Positions 7,008 to 15,860 of a DNA stretch of 23,113 nucleotides are shown piece by piece. The stretch lies in the NCBI GenBank assembly GCA_002404345.1, contig DHJN01000114.1:1812-24924 (forward strand), given 5' to 3'. This DNA comes from Actinobacteria bacterium UBA4719 (GTDB taxonomy: Bacteria > Actinomycetota > Actinomycetes > Actinomycetales > Dermatophilaceae). Made by a program: the position numbers and the translations under genes. The notes under the pieces were generated by a model, which saw only the letters and a program-made list of their open reading frames with translations, was not told the DNA's origin and ran no database searches. Each line of letters begins with the position of its first letter. Positions within the stretch are counted from its first letter, which is position 1.

Positions 7008-7784
7008 TCACGTGGCGGGGAATGAGTACTCGAGGACGTAGCTTGGCGCGGACTTCACCGTGTCGGTCATCTCGACCGGCCGAGAGTCGACGTCGTACGC
7101 CACGCGCGTCACGGTGATGACAGGCGTGCCCTCGGGGAGGGACAGACGTCGACGCTCCTCGGGGGTCGGCATGCGCGCTCCGACCTCCTCCGTGAACGAG
7201 GCGAGACGGTGGCCGGCCTCTTCGATCCGGGCATACACGCCGCCAGGACCGGTGTTCTGCGACGTGATCAGAGTCCCCCGAGCAATGGCCAGCGGAACGT
7301 ACGTTGTCGCCAGCTCCACCGGAATGTCGTCGATCAGGTAGCGGCGATCTCGACAGACAACCTTGGACTGCTTTCTCAACTTGAGTTGTTCGGCGACTCG
7401 TTCAGACGCAGTGATCTGGCCAACTTCGAGCTGGTCAACACCCGGAGTCCCGAGCGACTCGCTCTCAGCCAAGAAAGCGGCCTTGCCTGCTTGACGGTGA
7501 CGGCGCGCGAACCGGTCAGAGGCTAGACGGCGCACCGTTGGTCGGCTTCGCACGAACACCCCGCGGCCGTGCTCCGCGATCACGAGCCCTTCGGCCTTGA
7601 GCTCAGCAACGGCCTGTCGCACGGTCATTCGAGCCACCCCATAGTGCTCGATGAGCTCCGCCTCGGAAGGCACGCGACCACCAGGCTCCAGGTCACCTCG
7701 CTGGATCGCCCGACGCAACTGGTCCGCTATCTGACGGAATGGCGGAGCGTCCGCCAGCCGATCGACCGAGCCGAGCTCATGCAC
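7008..7784 (-). CDS. GntR-family repressor with UTRA domain (KorSA-like)
   Basis: This 258-residue regulator has an N-terminal winged helix (about 15-80) with the GntR signature: FRQIADQLRRAIQRGDL, GGRVPSEAELIEHYGVAR, then MTVRQAVAELKAEGLV and GRGVFV. A UTRA ligand-sensing domain of the HutC subfamily follows (about 100-255). KorSA, the silencer of pra in pSAM2, belongs to this group, and here the gene also sits beside a Nudix gene and the pra promoter. A GGAGGAGG ribosome site precedes the ATG. The 56-bp region shared with the Nudix gene holds two CTCTAG sites that may be its autoregulatory operator. The ligand is unknown. Confidence 0.88.
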   Translation of the reverse strand: MHELGSVDRLADAPPFRQIADQLRRAIQRGDLEPGGRVPSEAELIEHYGVARMTVRQAVAELKAEGLVIAEHGRGVFVRSRPTVRRLASDRFARRHRQAGKAAFLAESESLGTPGVDQLEVGQITASERVAEQLKLRKQSKVVCRDRRYLIDDIPVELATTYVPLAIARGTLITSQNTGPGGVYARIEEAGHRLASFTEEVGARMPTPEERRRLSLPEGTPVITVTRVAYDVDSRPVEMTDTVKSAPSYVLEYSFPAT

Positions 7785-7800
7785 AGGGCCTCCTCCAGTT

Positions 7801-7817
7801 CTCTAGTTGTGCTCTAG
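7801..7817. promoter_or_regulatory. Paired CTCTAG sites in the divergent GntR/Nudix promoter region
   Basis: CTCTAG occurs at 7801-7806 and again at 7812-7817, one helical turn apart, midway between the two divergent start codons. The tetramer CTAG is usually rare in bacteria, and it also recurs three times in the pra promoter. A common binding site for the GntR repressor is inferred. Confidence 0.45.
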
Positions 7818-7840
7818 CCTGACATAGGAGGCAAGCGAAA

Positions 7841-8275
7841 ATGACCAAGGAAGCACCCACACACTCAGTCAGCGTCGCCGGAGTCGTAATCGACACCGAC
7901 GGGCGCGTCCTAGTGATGCAGCGGCGTGACAACGGCCATTGGGAGGCACCCGGCGGTATTCTCGACCTGGGCGAGACTCTGGAGCAGGGGGTTCAGCGTG
8001 AAGTGACCGAAGAAACCGGAGTCCAGGTCACCGTCGACAGGCTCACGGGCGTCTACAAGAACATGACCCAGGGAATCGTGGCACTCGTATACCGCTGCTC
8101 TGTCACCGGCGGACATCCCATGCCTTCCATCGAGGCAAAGTCGGTCCGCTGGGTCGACCAAGATGAGATCGACAGATTGATGACCCCGGCTTATGCCACT
8201 CGCGTTCACGACGCATTCAGAGCGACCGCCGCGAGCCGGACCCACGACGGGGTCAACCTCATCGAGCCCAGCTAG
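7841..8275 (+). CDS. Nudix hydrolase (Pif-like position)
   Basis: This 144-residue protein is a MutT/Nudix hydrolase. The Nudix box runs from GGILDLGETLEQG through VQREVTEETGV and keeps every key residue (G-x5-E-x7-REVTEETG), so a metal-dependent nucleoside diphosphate-X pyrophosphatase activity is expected. GGAGG lies eleven bases before the ATG. It is transcribed away from the GntR gene. In pSAM2 the Nudix-motif protein Pif confers transfer immunity, and Nudix genes commonly pair with korSA-like genes in AICEs, so an immunity or regulatory role is likelier here than general housekeeping. That specific role is inferred from position. Confidence 0.88.
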   Translation: MTKEAPTHSVSVAGVVIDTDGRVLVMQRRDNGHWEAPGGILDLGETLEQGVQREVTEETGVQVTVDRLTGVYKNMTQGIVALVYRCSVTGGHPMPSIEAKSVRWVDQDEIDRLMTPAYATRVHDAFRATAASRTHDGVNLIEPS

Positions 8276-8304
8276 TTTGAGCCGCACGGCGCGACCACTG
8301 CCGC

Positions 8305-9054
8305 TCACGACTCGACCCAGAGGGAAGAGATCTCCACGGCACGAAGCGACGGATGCCGCTGGTTATTGGAGCGACTCGCCCAGAGATACCAGTCGAATTC
8401 GTCGACAACCGGCACAACGATTGTCCCGTCGTTAATCCAAGCGGACTCCCCCACGGCTCGGAGGTCTGTGGTGATCTCACCGCGGGATGCCACGTGGATC
8501 ACCCGACGACCAGTTAGCGCATGCATGGTCCGAGCGGGGACCGGACTGGATACCCGAGGTTGTCCCGGGTCTTCGGTCACGTCAGCAAGCCAGGCATTGG
8601 GGTTTGACTGCAGGTCAGTGTGTTCGTGCACGTTCTGTTGGTTTTCCGCATTCGCGACATACTGCTCAACCCAGACTCGGGACACGCCAGCGGCGAAGCG
8701 CGGTGTGCCCTGCACCCCGGCCAGGGCGCGGTAGTAGTCGGCCTCTTCCTGAACAGACACGGTCGGCTCCACGATTCGGTCGAGCTGGCCGCGGAGGTCC
8801 TGAACCTGCGACACGATCCGCAACCCGTCCCGCCAGCCGAGGGCGATGAGCTCGCCAGCTTCGTCGAAGCTGGTCAACCAGAACCGTGCCCGCCGACCCA
8901 CCAGAGGTTCGCGGAAGTCGACCGAACGAATGCACAGCACAGCAGGTGGCTTGTACTGCCTTACCTCCCAGCCGGCGAGCAGGGTGAGGTCCTCTCCCGG
9001 CGTGAAGCCATGGGCAGCACCTTCCCGATCCCGGCAGGGTTCATCGTTGGTCAT
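8305..9054 (-). CDS. Protein of unknown function, last gene of the T4SS-like operon
   Basis: I do not recognise this 249-residue protein. It has no signal peptide or membrane segment. The first half is rich in beta-type residues (VLCIRSVDFREP, ARFWLTSFDEAGELIALGW); the middle has an acidic helix-like part (SVQEEADYYRALAGVQG); and it is rich in tryptophan. Its ATG overlaps the stop of the cell-wall hydrolase gene as ATGA, so it is produced with the secretion apparatus. It ends 29 bp from the convergent Nudix gene. A transfer accessory, substrate or effector role is possible, with no motif to choose between them. Confidence 0.7.
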   Translation of the reverse strand: MTNDEPCRDREGAAHGFTPGEDLTLLAGWEVRQYKPPAVLCIRSVDFREPLVGRRARFWLTSFDEAGELIALGWRDGLRIVSQVQDLRGQLDRIVEPTVSVQEEADYYRALAGVQGTPRFAAGVSRVWVEQYVANAENQQNVHEHTDLQSNPNAWLADVTEDPGQPRVSSPVPARTMHALTGRRVIHVASRGEITTDLRAVGESAWINDGTIVVPVVDEFDWYLWASRSNNQRHPSLRAVEISSLWVES

Positions 9055-10172
9055 CCGCGCGTTCCGATCGCCACGAGGGCGGCTCCGCCCGGCCTTGTGG
9101 CCAAGGCGAACTGTGCAGCGTAGTAGGGGTCGCCGAAGACGTCGTGCACCACCTCGACGGTCTTCCCGGTCCGGGGCGCGTGGACCATGTTCCCGTTTCC
9201 GTCATAGATGCCCATGTGGTGATAGCTCCCAGGGGAATCGGCAGGATCGTGGAAGAAGAGCAGGTCGCCCGCGCGTAGAGCCGCTCCCGGCGGAAGATGC
9301 GAGGTGGCCGCTGCCTGCGCATCGGTGGCCCGAGGCAGGGCGATCCCTGCACCTTGCTGCCAGGCATACTGCACGAGAGACGAGCAGTCGAAGCCAATCG
9401 TGCTGCCGCCAATGCCGAAACCCGGACCAGGACCGTTCGGTCCTCCACCACCCCAGCTGTATGGCGTACCCAGGTACCTCAGCGCGGCGGCAAACACTCC
9501 AGCCCCTTGCGACCCGTCGCCGAGGAAACCGGCACCGCCCGTGCAAACGGCCGAAAGGACACTCGGGTCGGCCACCACCTGCATGGCCAGTGACTGCCAT
9601 TTCGCGTACGCAGCAGGGAAGGCGCTGGCCTGCACCGCTTGCGCCGCCAACGTCAAGGGCAGCGACTCCCACCCTTGCACTTGTAGGAGACCGCGCTGGC
9701 CCGCCTGCCCACCGGTGTAGAACATCCGGGCGGAGGTGGCTGCGTCCATTCGCTGCGAATCGCTCCCCCAGCCGGCACGCTGCTGGAAGAGACCGAGGCT
9801 GTCGCGGTCGCCATGATCGAGGTTTCGCAGCCCGGACTCTTGCATCGCCGTGGCAACCGCGACCACCCACCCGTATGCCGGGATCTTCGCCTCCCTGCCC
9901 ACGGCGACGATGGTCTGAGCGTTCACCAGCTGCTCCCGGGCCAGCCCGGTGACGGAGGTCTGCGAGGCGGGCACAACCGAGACACATCCGTTGCCAGCCA
10001 GATTGGCCGGGTTGTTTGCCTGACCACTGGTGAACAGCATGACCAGGAGCAGACCAATACAGACCAGACCCGCGATCAGTACTGGCGCGGCCACCAGCAG
10101 CACCCGCATGACGCGTCGAATGAGCTTCCGCTTCGCGACCTGCGCTGCAACGGCAACCAACGGGGCGACCAT
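9051..10172 (-). CDS. Membrane-anchored peptidoglycan hydrolase: transglycosylase-like plus NlpC/P60
   Basis: This bifunctional wall-remodelling enzyme, of VirB1-like role, would open peptidoglycan for the conjugation channel. A membrane segment at about 23-48 anchors it. A lytic-transglycosylase-like domain follows, with a candidate catalytic Glu 112 in AMQESGLRN and LGLFQQR. The C-terminal NlpC/P60 (C40) peptidase domain shows Cys 263 in GFDCSSLVQYAW, His 319 in HHMGIYDG and His 331 in VHAPRTG. A Gly/Pro-rich linker lies between them (about 241-256). The total of 373 residues is typical for hydrolases in actinobacterial T4SS clusters. It starts two bases after the upstream stop and overlaps the next gene by four. 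Confidence 0.9.
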   Translation of the reverse strand: MVAPLVAVAAQVAKRKLIRRVMRVLLVAAPVLIAGLVCIGLLLVMLFTSGQANNPANLAGNGCVSVVPASQTSVTGLAREQLVNAQTIVAVGREAKIPAYGWVVAVATAMQESGLRNLDHGDRDSLGLFQQRAGWGSDSQRMDAATSARMFYTGGQAGQRGLLQVQGWESLPLTLAAQAVQASAFPAAYAKWQSLAMQVVADPSVLSAVCTGGAGFLGDGSQGAGVFAAALRYLGTPYSWGGGGPNGPGPGFGIGGSTIGFDCSSLVQYAWQQGAGIALPRATDAQAAATSHLPPGAALRAGDLLFFHDPADSPGSYHHMGIYDGNGNMVHAPRTGKTVEVVHDVFGDPYYAAQFALATRPGGAALVAIGTRG

Positions 10173-10174
10173 CG

Positions 10175-10810
10175 TCAGCCCCGGGGAGGGGTGGTGCGTT
10201 GGTGCAGGTCCGGCGTCGGCGCGCCGGGAGGTGGATCCGCGGGGGCGACATCAGAGACCTTCCAGGAATTGGACGACGCCCGACTCATCGTCACCACGAT
10301 GTTGCCGCCGTCGGTGGGCACCTTCACCCGAGCCGAGGTTGCCGACGCCGTGAGTAGAACTGCCTCACCCATGACCTTCGTGGCTGGCACGCGGGCGGGG
10401 TCCGTCTGGGCGAGCCCAGTCGCGAGGGTGGAAGTCACAAAGGGTTGTATGCCGCGAGTCCACTCCTGCTGCGATCTCCCAGACGAACTCCAGGCACGGG
10501 CGAAGTCCGTGGCCACCCGCGTCACGGACTCGCTCCCATGTCCACCTGAAGCTGCCGACGTCGGCAGCGTTGGTTTGCCGGGCACCGGCGTCGGAACCGT
10601 CGATGACCAAGCCGTTTCAGGATCGGATGGCTGCGAGGACGCCGGGCTCACAGTCACCAACGGCGCGTGAGCCGCCGAACCGGTGACATTGGCGGGTTCG
10701 ACGACACGGCCCATCCCGTAGAGCACCAGCAGAACGGCCGCAGCCGTTACCGAAAGGTTCCGCCAGGACCACAACGGCCATCGCAGGACGCTGGTTGCTT
10801 GTTCTTTCAC
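10175..10810 (-). CDS. VirB8/TcpC-like conjugation protein
   Basis: This 211-residue protein has a single N-terminal membrane segment (about 17-37, LSVTAAAVLLVLYGMG), a low-complexity Ser/Pro/Thr linker, and a C-terminal domain (about 95-190) compatible with the NTF2-like fold of VirB8 and TcpC. In that domain ATDFARAWSS, GIQPFVTSTLATGL, KVMGEAVLL and SWKVSDVAP mark the expected helices and strands. Such proteins form the bitopic scaffold of the T4SS channel outside the membrane. The GTG start overlaps the polytopic protein's stop as GTGA. Similarity is at fold level and the neighbours carry much of the argument. Confidence 0.65.
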   Translation of the reverse strand: MKEQATSVLRWPLWSWRNLSVTAAAVLLVLYGMGRVVEPANVTGSAAHAPLVTVSPASSQPSDPETAWSSTVPTPVPGKPTLPTSAASGGHGSESVTRVATDFARAWSSSGRSQQEWTRGIQPFVTSTLATGLAQTDPARVPATKVMGEAVLLTASATSARVKVPTDGGNIVVTMSRASSNSWKVSDVAPADPPPGAPTPDLHQRTTPPRG

Positions 10811-12882
10811 TGGTCGCCGCCTTGGTCAATCACGTTGCCGTGGCGATCAATTCGCACGCTTGACTTCTTAGCCGGATCGAACAACCGAGGACCGACGCCG
10901 TCCAAGGCAATGATGGTCTCGGAGTCATGAACGACGGTCGCCTCCGGCATGCGGTTCGGCGGGTGCTCGACCACAACACCCTCGAGCGGCACGAGGTCGC
11001 GGGTGAGAACTTCACTCGTCGACGACCGACCAAGCGCCCCCCTGCGGAAATCGACAAACTCAGACGGGCGATGACGACCTAACGGATCGTGGCCGGCTGG
11101 AGGCCGGGCATCACGACTGGAAGCATCCGTGTCCGTAGAGCCAGCTGTCAGGGCCGCGACGGGGACGGGCCCGCGTCCGATCGAAGTGCCGTCTGCGAAC
11201 GGGGCTGGTTGTGGTTCCGGCCGACCGAAGCTCTCTGCGGGCAGGTTGGTCATCCGGTACCGACGATTCCCTGTCCCTCCAGAGACAGAGCCCGCCCCGC
11301 CGCCCTGTCCTTGGTCTTTCGAGGAGGAACCAACGAGGTCGGGGTCTCGTTCCCCGTCCGCGACCGCCCTCTTTGTCAAGCCGTATTGCGTCACCATTCG
11401 CCCAGCACGTCGCAGAGCATGGGCTCCACGGCCACCGGCCGACATACCGACAATGTTGGTGAGCGACAGCAGCGGGAACAGGAGCACAAACGCGACGAGA
11501 GTCGAGACGAGGCAAAGGACCAGGACCAGCAGGTTCATGCCGCCGAGCTGAGCGCGGGACAACAACGCCGACACAACCGTCGTATGCACCGCCGCCCCAG
11601 CACCGAACGCGACGACGTTGACCACCGAGGCGCCAGCCATGTTGGCTACCCGGTGGACGATCGCTGACATCGGTGCCATAACTCCGAGCACAGCGACAGC
11701 CGGGAAAAACATGACGAGGAACCGCAGCATGACCATGCCGGCAAACATGAAGAGGTCCGCGACGATCCGGAAGACGCTCGTGAAGGCCACCCCGAAAACG
11801 GTCATCACGCCCACACCCGCCCGGTCGCCTGCCTTGCCCTGCAGCGATAGATATGCGTTGGGGTCCTTCTCCTGGATCTGAGCAGCGATGCCCTTCCATG
11901 CGGTCGCTTTGTCCTCGGCCAGCTGCTTGGCCTTGTCTGGGTTGCTTGCCTGTTCGGCCTCACCCCACGTATAGGCGCTGGCCTTGAACAGTGCGGGACC
12001 CCACCGCTTGGCCGCCGATGAGTCGGGAGAGCCAAACTCTCCGCGCACCCACGAGTCGTACAACAGCCGATCCACTAGCAGGCCGCCCTGGGCCCGCGCG
12101 GGGTCCGACGTCTGCGGGACGTTCGACAACCCGGCCGTCGCAGCGTTGATCTGACCGATCGAGCCGGTGACGGTCTGGTCGAAGAACGCCGAGACGCGGG
12201 CCGGGTACTGCGCGACCCCCGACATCACCGCGAGGACGAGGAGTGCCCAAGCGGCTGCCTTGGTCACCGAGGACAGCCGACCGGCCGACGAATACCAGAG
12301 CAGCAGAACGACAACGCCCAGCAGTGACACACCGCCCCACGGACTCCAGATGGCGTCCTTGATCCGAGTGCTGACCGCGGCTAGGACGTCATCGAGCGGG
12401 GCCATGTACTCGGCTGGGTGAGCGATCTTGTTATGCAGACCGTTTGTTCCGGCCACCCCCCACGTCGCGAAGGCCAGGGTGGCGTTACCAATCATGGTGT
12501 CCGTGGACGCGTTAACGTCACGCAGGTCGCCACCGCAGCCCAGGTCATAGGTGTGCCAGGTCAGACCGGCATACCCGTACTGCTCGTAGACGCTGGTTGT
12601 CGGCTTCTTGGCGAACGGATCTAACTGCGCGGGAAATGGATCCGGCTTGCTGTCAAGGAATCCGGTCAGCCCATCGCCCGGCAGCTGTGCCGCCGGCGCA
12701 TCCTTGCAGTCCGGGATGCCGGGGATCGTGGGCAAGGCCGACGCGGACGCGGACGTGGCTGCGGCAGAGGCCACGCGAGAGGCCGCGGGCGAGGCCGTCG
12801 CGGGCGAGGCAAGGACAAGGATGCAGCCAAGGACCAACCCAAAGAGACTGCCCAGGCGAATCACGTTACGGCGCATAGCCAT
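10807..12882 (-). CDS. Polytopic membrane channel protein (VirB6/TrbL-like)
   Basis: The start at 12882 gives 691 residues. It overlaps the ATPase stop as TGATG and yields a good signal peptide (MAMRRNVIRLG, hydrophobic core, then SPATASPAAS); the open frame extends ten residues further upstream, which would bury that signal. A long extracytoplasmic part is followed by about six membrane segments in three blocks: near 190-235 (GVVVLLLWYS, WALLVLAVMS), near 370-420 (VFGVAFTSVFRIV, MVMLRFLVMFFPAV) and near 430-490 (VVNVVAFGAGAAV, LLVLVLCLVSTLV). The C-terminal third is a hydrophilic, probably cytoplasmic tail rich in Arg, Pro and Ser. The layout fits VirB6/TrbL inner-membrane channel components. 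Sequence-level family assignment would need profile searches. Confidence 0.75.
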   Translation of the reverse strand: MAMRRNVIRLGSLFGLVLGCILVLASPATASPAASRVASAAATSASASALPTIPGIPDCKDAPAAQLPGDGLTGFLDSKPDPFPAQLDPFAKKPTTSVYEQYGYAGLTWHTYDLGCGGDLRDVNASTDTMIGNATLAFATWGVAGTNGLHNKIAHPAEYMAPLDDVLAAVSTRIKDAIWSPWGGVSLLGVVVLLLWYSSAGRLSSVTKAAAWALLVLAVMSGVAQYPARVSAFFDQTVTGSIGQINAATAGLSNVPQTSDPARAQGGLLVDRLLYDSWVRGEFGSPDSSAAKRWGPALFKASAYTWGEAEQASNPDKAKQLAEDKATAWKGIAAQIQEKDPNAYLSLQGKAGDRAGVGVMTVFGVAFTSVFRIVADLFMFAGMVMLRFLVMFFPAVAVLGVMAPMSAIVHRVANMAGASVVNVVAFGAGAAVHTTVVSALLSRAQLGGMNLLVLVLCLVSTLVAFVLLFPLLSLTNIVGMSAGGRGAHALRRAGRMVTQYGLTKRAVADGERDPDLVGSSSKDQGQGGGAGSVSGGTGNRRYRMTNLPAESFGRPEPQPAPFADGTSIGRGPVPVAALTAGSTDTDASSRDARPPAGHDPLGRHRPSEFVDFRRGALGRSSTSEVLTRDLVPLEGVVVEHPPNRMPEATVVHDSETIIALDGVGPRLFDPAKKSSVRIDRHGNVIDQGGDQ

Positions 12883-15452
12883 CACGCACTCTTCTCGATC
12901 TCGTCGGGGCAAGGCTCCTCGGCGACCGGCTCAGGATTTGAGCGGGCAGCCGCCTCCTCTCGCTGACGGGCGACACGGTTGCGGGCCTTCTCCGGGTCAG
13001 CCGTCGTGCTCAGCGCTTCCAAGAGGTCGGGGTGAGCAGACATGTCCATCCGGATCCGCTCGATGGCTCCGGTTCCGTCGCTGAACACGAACTCGCGAGC
13101 TCCGCGCTTGCCCTCCCGAGACGGCCGAGACAGGGTCCCAAAGATCCCCTCATAGCCCACCCCCTCAGGCACCCCCGGAAGAAACCGCAGCGCGTCCCGC
13201 TGGGCCTTCTCATCGGTGAGCCTGCCGATGAACGCCGCCGAGATGAGGTTGGCCAGGTCCAGTTTCAAGAGATCAGAAGGGTTCTGGCTGGCCAGCAGGA
13301 CTCGCGCGTTGTGCTTACGGCTGTCTCTGGACGCGCGGTCGATGAAGCGGCGACCACTGCCAAACGTCGAGAGCGCCCACGCCTCGTCAAGGAAGATGCC
13401 CTTGCGGCCATGGACGTCTCCGAAGTACATGGCCCGCTGGGTTAGCCACGCCGCCAGGTAGAGCACGCACATGCTCAGGCGTTCGTCGAGGTCATCGGAG
13501 TACGGCGTCGACTCGTCAGGCAGCGCCAGTCCGCGCAGGCTGTAGACCGTGAGCAGAGGCGTCTCAGCGTGCTCGTCCACATAGTCGCCCGAGGGAAAGA
13601 TCAGCCGGCCATGACTCGTCTTGGCTGCTTCACGCAGGAAGTCAGCCATGTAGCCCGCGTGCCGACGAAGTTCGGGATCGCCATCAAGGCAAGCGAGTTC
13701 GTCGACAACGTGAGTCGTCGACGACGTGTGGGTGGCATGAACCTTACCTACGGCACGGAGCAGCGCGACCTCGGTGAGGACGTGGTCCTGCATCTGCCGC
13801 GGCAGCATCGAGCGAAGGACGTTCGAGGTCAGCATGCGACGTGTCTCCGCGGCGCGGTCCCTGGCCACCTTCCAGTCGAGATCGCTGTCATAGTGCTCAC
13901 GCCTCGGCTCCGCGATGACTCGATAGGTGTTGAGCACCCCGGGAGCCGCCTCAAGCAGGTCGATCGCCTCGGCCCTGCCGGCGAGGTCGGGCAGATGGCA
14001 CAAAGCGGTCAACCGACCCGAAGGGTCCAGCACCGTCCAGGGAACGCCTTGCATCAGCGAGCGGTAGATGACGTTGCCGCCAGCCGTGGACTTCCCGCCA
14101 CCAAGACCGGCAACCAGGACCGCAAGGCCGGACTCCTCGCCACGCTCTGTCATCTCCCAGGGCTCCCATGTGACCACGCGCTGAGAGGTCCCCGAGGTCT
14201 CACCGAGGTGTATGCCGAGTCTGTCGCCAACCTTCGCGGTCGCGGCCGGAACGGCAGCGGCAAGGGTGGTGACCGGCATACGACGCTTGTATGCAGTGGT
14301 GCCCAGCTTCTCCCCCGGGATGAACTCACGTGCCACGGCGTACTGGTCTGCGGGGCGGGCGATGGTGATCTGTGGCGCGAAGAGCTTGCGAACCGCACTA
14401 GCCCGGTCGAGGGCCTCTTCCTGCGTGGGTGCTGAGACTGCCAGACGGAACCAGCCACGTGTGCGAGTGCTCAGCCCGGACAGGCCCATCGAGATGTCGT
14501 CCTCGACTGCAAGGGCCTTGTCTGCCTGCCGATCCAGCGCGCCGGGAGCAGGCTCCTGATGCTCCACCTCGTAGTGGTCCTTCTGAGCGCGGATCTTCTG
14601 AATGTTGCGGCGCATTGCGGCGCCGACCTTCGCGGAGTCCTCGATCTCCACCCGACCGGACCACTCGACCGGGAAGCCGAGCTGGTCGGTGCGCTGCATC
14701 CATGGGACACCATCGGGGATCTCGAGGTCGGTCATCCTTCCGACCGACAGGACGCAGACATGTCGCTCGATGCGCTGTTGGTCGTTCTCGCCGACGACGC
14801 GGATCGTGCGACCGTACGGCGTTGCGAACCAGTGGATGCTGTCGGTGAACTCGTGGAGGTCCTCGCTCTCCCACTCCGGGCTGTCGACGCTTCCCAGGGT
14901 CAACGGGGCGGGCAGACCGAGAGAACAAGACCGATGCAACAGCCATTTGACCTGGCGCGGGGTGGCGGGCGCGCCCTCCATGCCCGGACTGGCCATGATC
15001 TCGTCGGTCTCACGGATGGCCTTGGACAGGGACGCAACCTCCCGGTCTGAGATTGAGCCGGCCAGTCCACCGATTGCTTTGTACAGACCGCTGCGGGCCG
15101 TGATCTCGACACCGACGTAGACCTCCTTGTCGGCCATGCTGCGCCCGGCAAGGTGGCGCTGGTCCCTCAGTAGATAGTCCCGCCAGCCCGGCAGCGGGGC
15201 CGGCGCGTTCGCGTGATGATCAGCAGCCCATGAGCTGACGGGGTACGGCCTGGTCGTGACCCGGATGTGAATGTTGCGCCGAATCAGCTGGGCGTAGACG
15301 TCGGCGACGTCGATGATCAGCTGCTCGCGGACAGCTTCTGGTCGAAACGACCAACCTTGCGGGTCCAGCAGGTACCAGGCGTGGATCTTCTCGGCGGTGA
15401 CAGTGCAGTGGCCGCTGATACGGCGCAAGGCCAGACCGGACTTGGGGGCCAT
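12882..15452 (-). CDS. VirB4-like T4SS ATPase
   Basis: This 856-residue P-loop ATPase is the energy-supplying core of the secretion system, comparable to VirB4, TraC and ConE. Walker A is GLGGGKST at about 449-456, in the context VLVAGLGGGKSTAGG. Walker B is GIFLDEAWAL near 684-693, followed by SRDSRKHNARVLLASQNPSD, a motif typical of VirB4/TraG-type ATPases. The N-terminal 400 residues form the family's less conserved half and contact other channel parts. Its start overlaps the PrgI-like gene's stop as TGATG. The length is in the usual range (about 800-900). Confidence 0.9.
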   Translation of the reverse strand: MAPKSGLALRRISGHCTVTAEKIHAWYLLDPQGWSFRPEAVREQLIIDVADVYAQLIRRNIHIRVTTRPYPVSSWAADHHANAPAPLPGWRDYLLRDQRHLAGRSMADKEVYVGVEITARSGLYKAIGGLAGSISDREVASLSKAIRETDEIMASPGMEGAPATPRQVKWLLHRSCSLGLPAPLTLGSVDSPEWESEDLHEFTDSIHWFATPYGRTIRVVGENDQQRIERHVCVLSVGRMTDLEIPDGVPWMQRTDQLGFPVEWSGRVEIEDSAKVGAAMRRNIQKIRAQKDHYEVEHQEPAPGALDRQADKALAVEDDISMGLSGLSTRTRGWFRLAVSAPTQEEALDRASAVRKLFAPQITIARPADQYAVAREFIPGEKLGTTAYKRRMPVTTLAAAVPAATAKVGDRLGIHLGETSGTSQRVVTWEPWEMTERGEESGLAVLVAGLGGGKSTAGGNVIYRSLMQGVPWTVLDPSGRLTALCHLPDLAGRAEAIDLLEAAPGVLNTYRVIAEPRREHYDSDLDWKVARDRAAETRRMLTSNVLRSMLPRQMQDHVLTEVALLRAVGKVHATHTSSTTHVVDELACLDGDPELRRHAGYMADFLREAAKTSHGRLIFPSGDYVDEHAETPLLTVYSLRGLALPDESTPYSDDLDERLSMCVLYLAAWLTQRAMYFGDVHGRKGIFLDEAWALSTFGSGRRFIDRASRDSRKHNARVLLASQNPSDLLKLDLANLISAAFIGRLTDEKAQRDALRFLPGVPEGVGYEGIFGTLSRPSREGKRGAREFVFSDGTGAIERIRMDMSAHPDLLEALSTTADPEKARNRVARQREEAAARSNPEPVAEEPCPDEIEKSA

Positions 15453-15856
15453 CAGGTCGTCTCCTCTTTGCGCATGACGCGACGTTGAGCCCGGCTCGGG
15501 CGTACGGGGACGGCGGACACTCGAGCCGGGCGGTAGGTGTGGTCGGTGCCCTTCGTTGACTCCCGGGGGGCACCGACCTCGTGGGCGAAGGCCGAGAGAA
15601 CCGAACCCAACGGGCGGTCATGGTCAACGACGCTCAGGATCAACCGGGTCAGACCCACCGTTGCCAGAACGCTGTAGGCCAGCGAGAAGAACCCGAGGCC
15701 GATCCCGAGACGCCGCTCGATGGCCTGGAGCAGGACGAACACGACCAGCCCCACGCCGTAGGCGACGTAACGGGCGCGCCAGGGGAGGGTGTTGCGCGGA
15801 GGACCAAGCCAGACCGCGTCAACGTTGTAGATCTCGTCATCAACCGGCAGCCGCAT
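15452..15856 (-). CDS. PrgI-like small membrane protein of the T4SS
   Basis: With the ATG at 15856, four bases after the upstream stop, the product is 134 residues. N-terminal RLPVDDEIYNVDAVWLGPP is followed by two close hydrophobic segments (about 29-70: RYVAYGVGLVVFVLL, GIGLGFFSLAYSVL) and a basic C-terminal tail. A small two-helix protein directly before the VirB4 ATPase is the standard position for PrgI/TcpE/VirB3-like parts in Gram-positive systems. The longer reading to 15913 overlaps the upstream gene and has an unlikely N-terminus. The name rests on architecture and position, not on a diagnostic motif. Confidence 0.7.
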   Translation of the reverse strand: MRLPVDDEIYNVDAVWLGPPRNTLPWRARYVAYGVGLVVFVLLQAIERRLGIGLGFFSLAYSVLATVGLTRLILSVVDHDRPLGSVLSAFAHEVGAPRESTKGTDHTYRPARVSAVPVRPSRAQRRVMRKEETT

Positions 15857-15860
15857 CGGA

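Noticed and set aside
8846..9952. Long plus-strand frame of 368 codons opposite the cell-wall hydrolase
   Set aside because: Antisense to a gene with clear NlpC/P60 and transglycosylase motifs; the product is extremely Arg/Pro/Ser-rich.
13569..14435. Plus-strand frame of 288 codons opposite the VirB4-like gene
   Set aside because: Antisense shadow of a gene with Walker A and B motifs.
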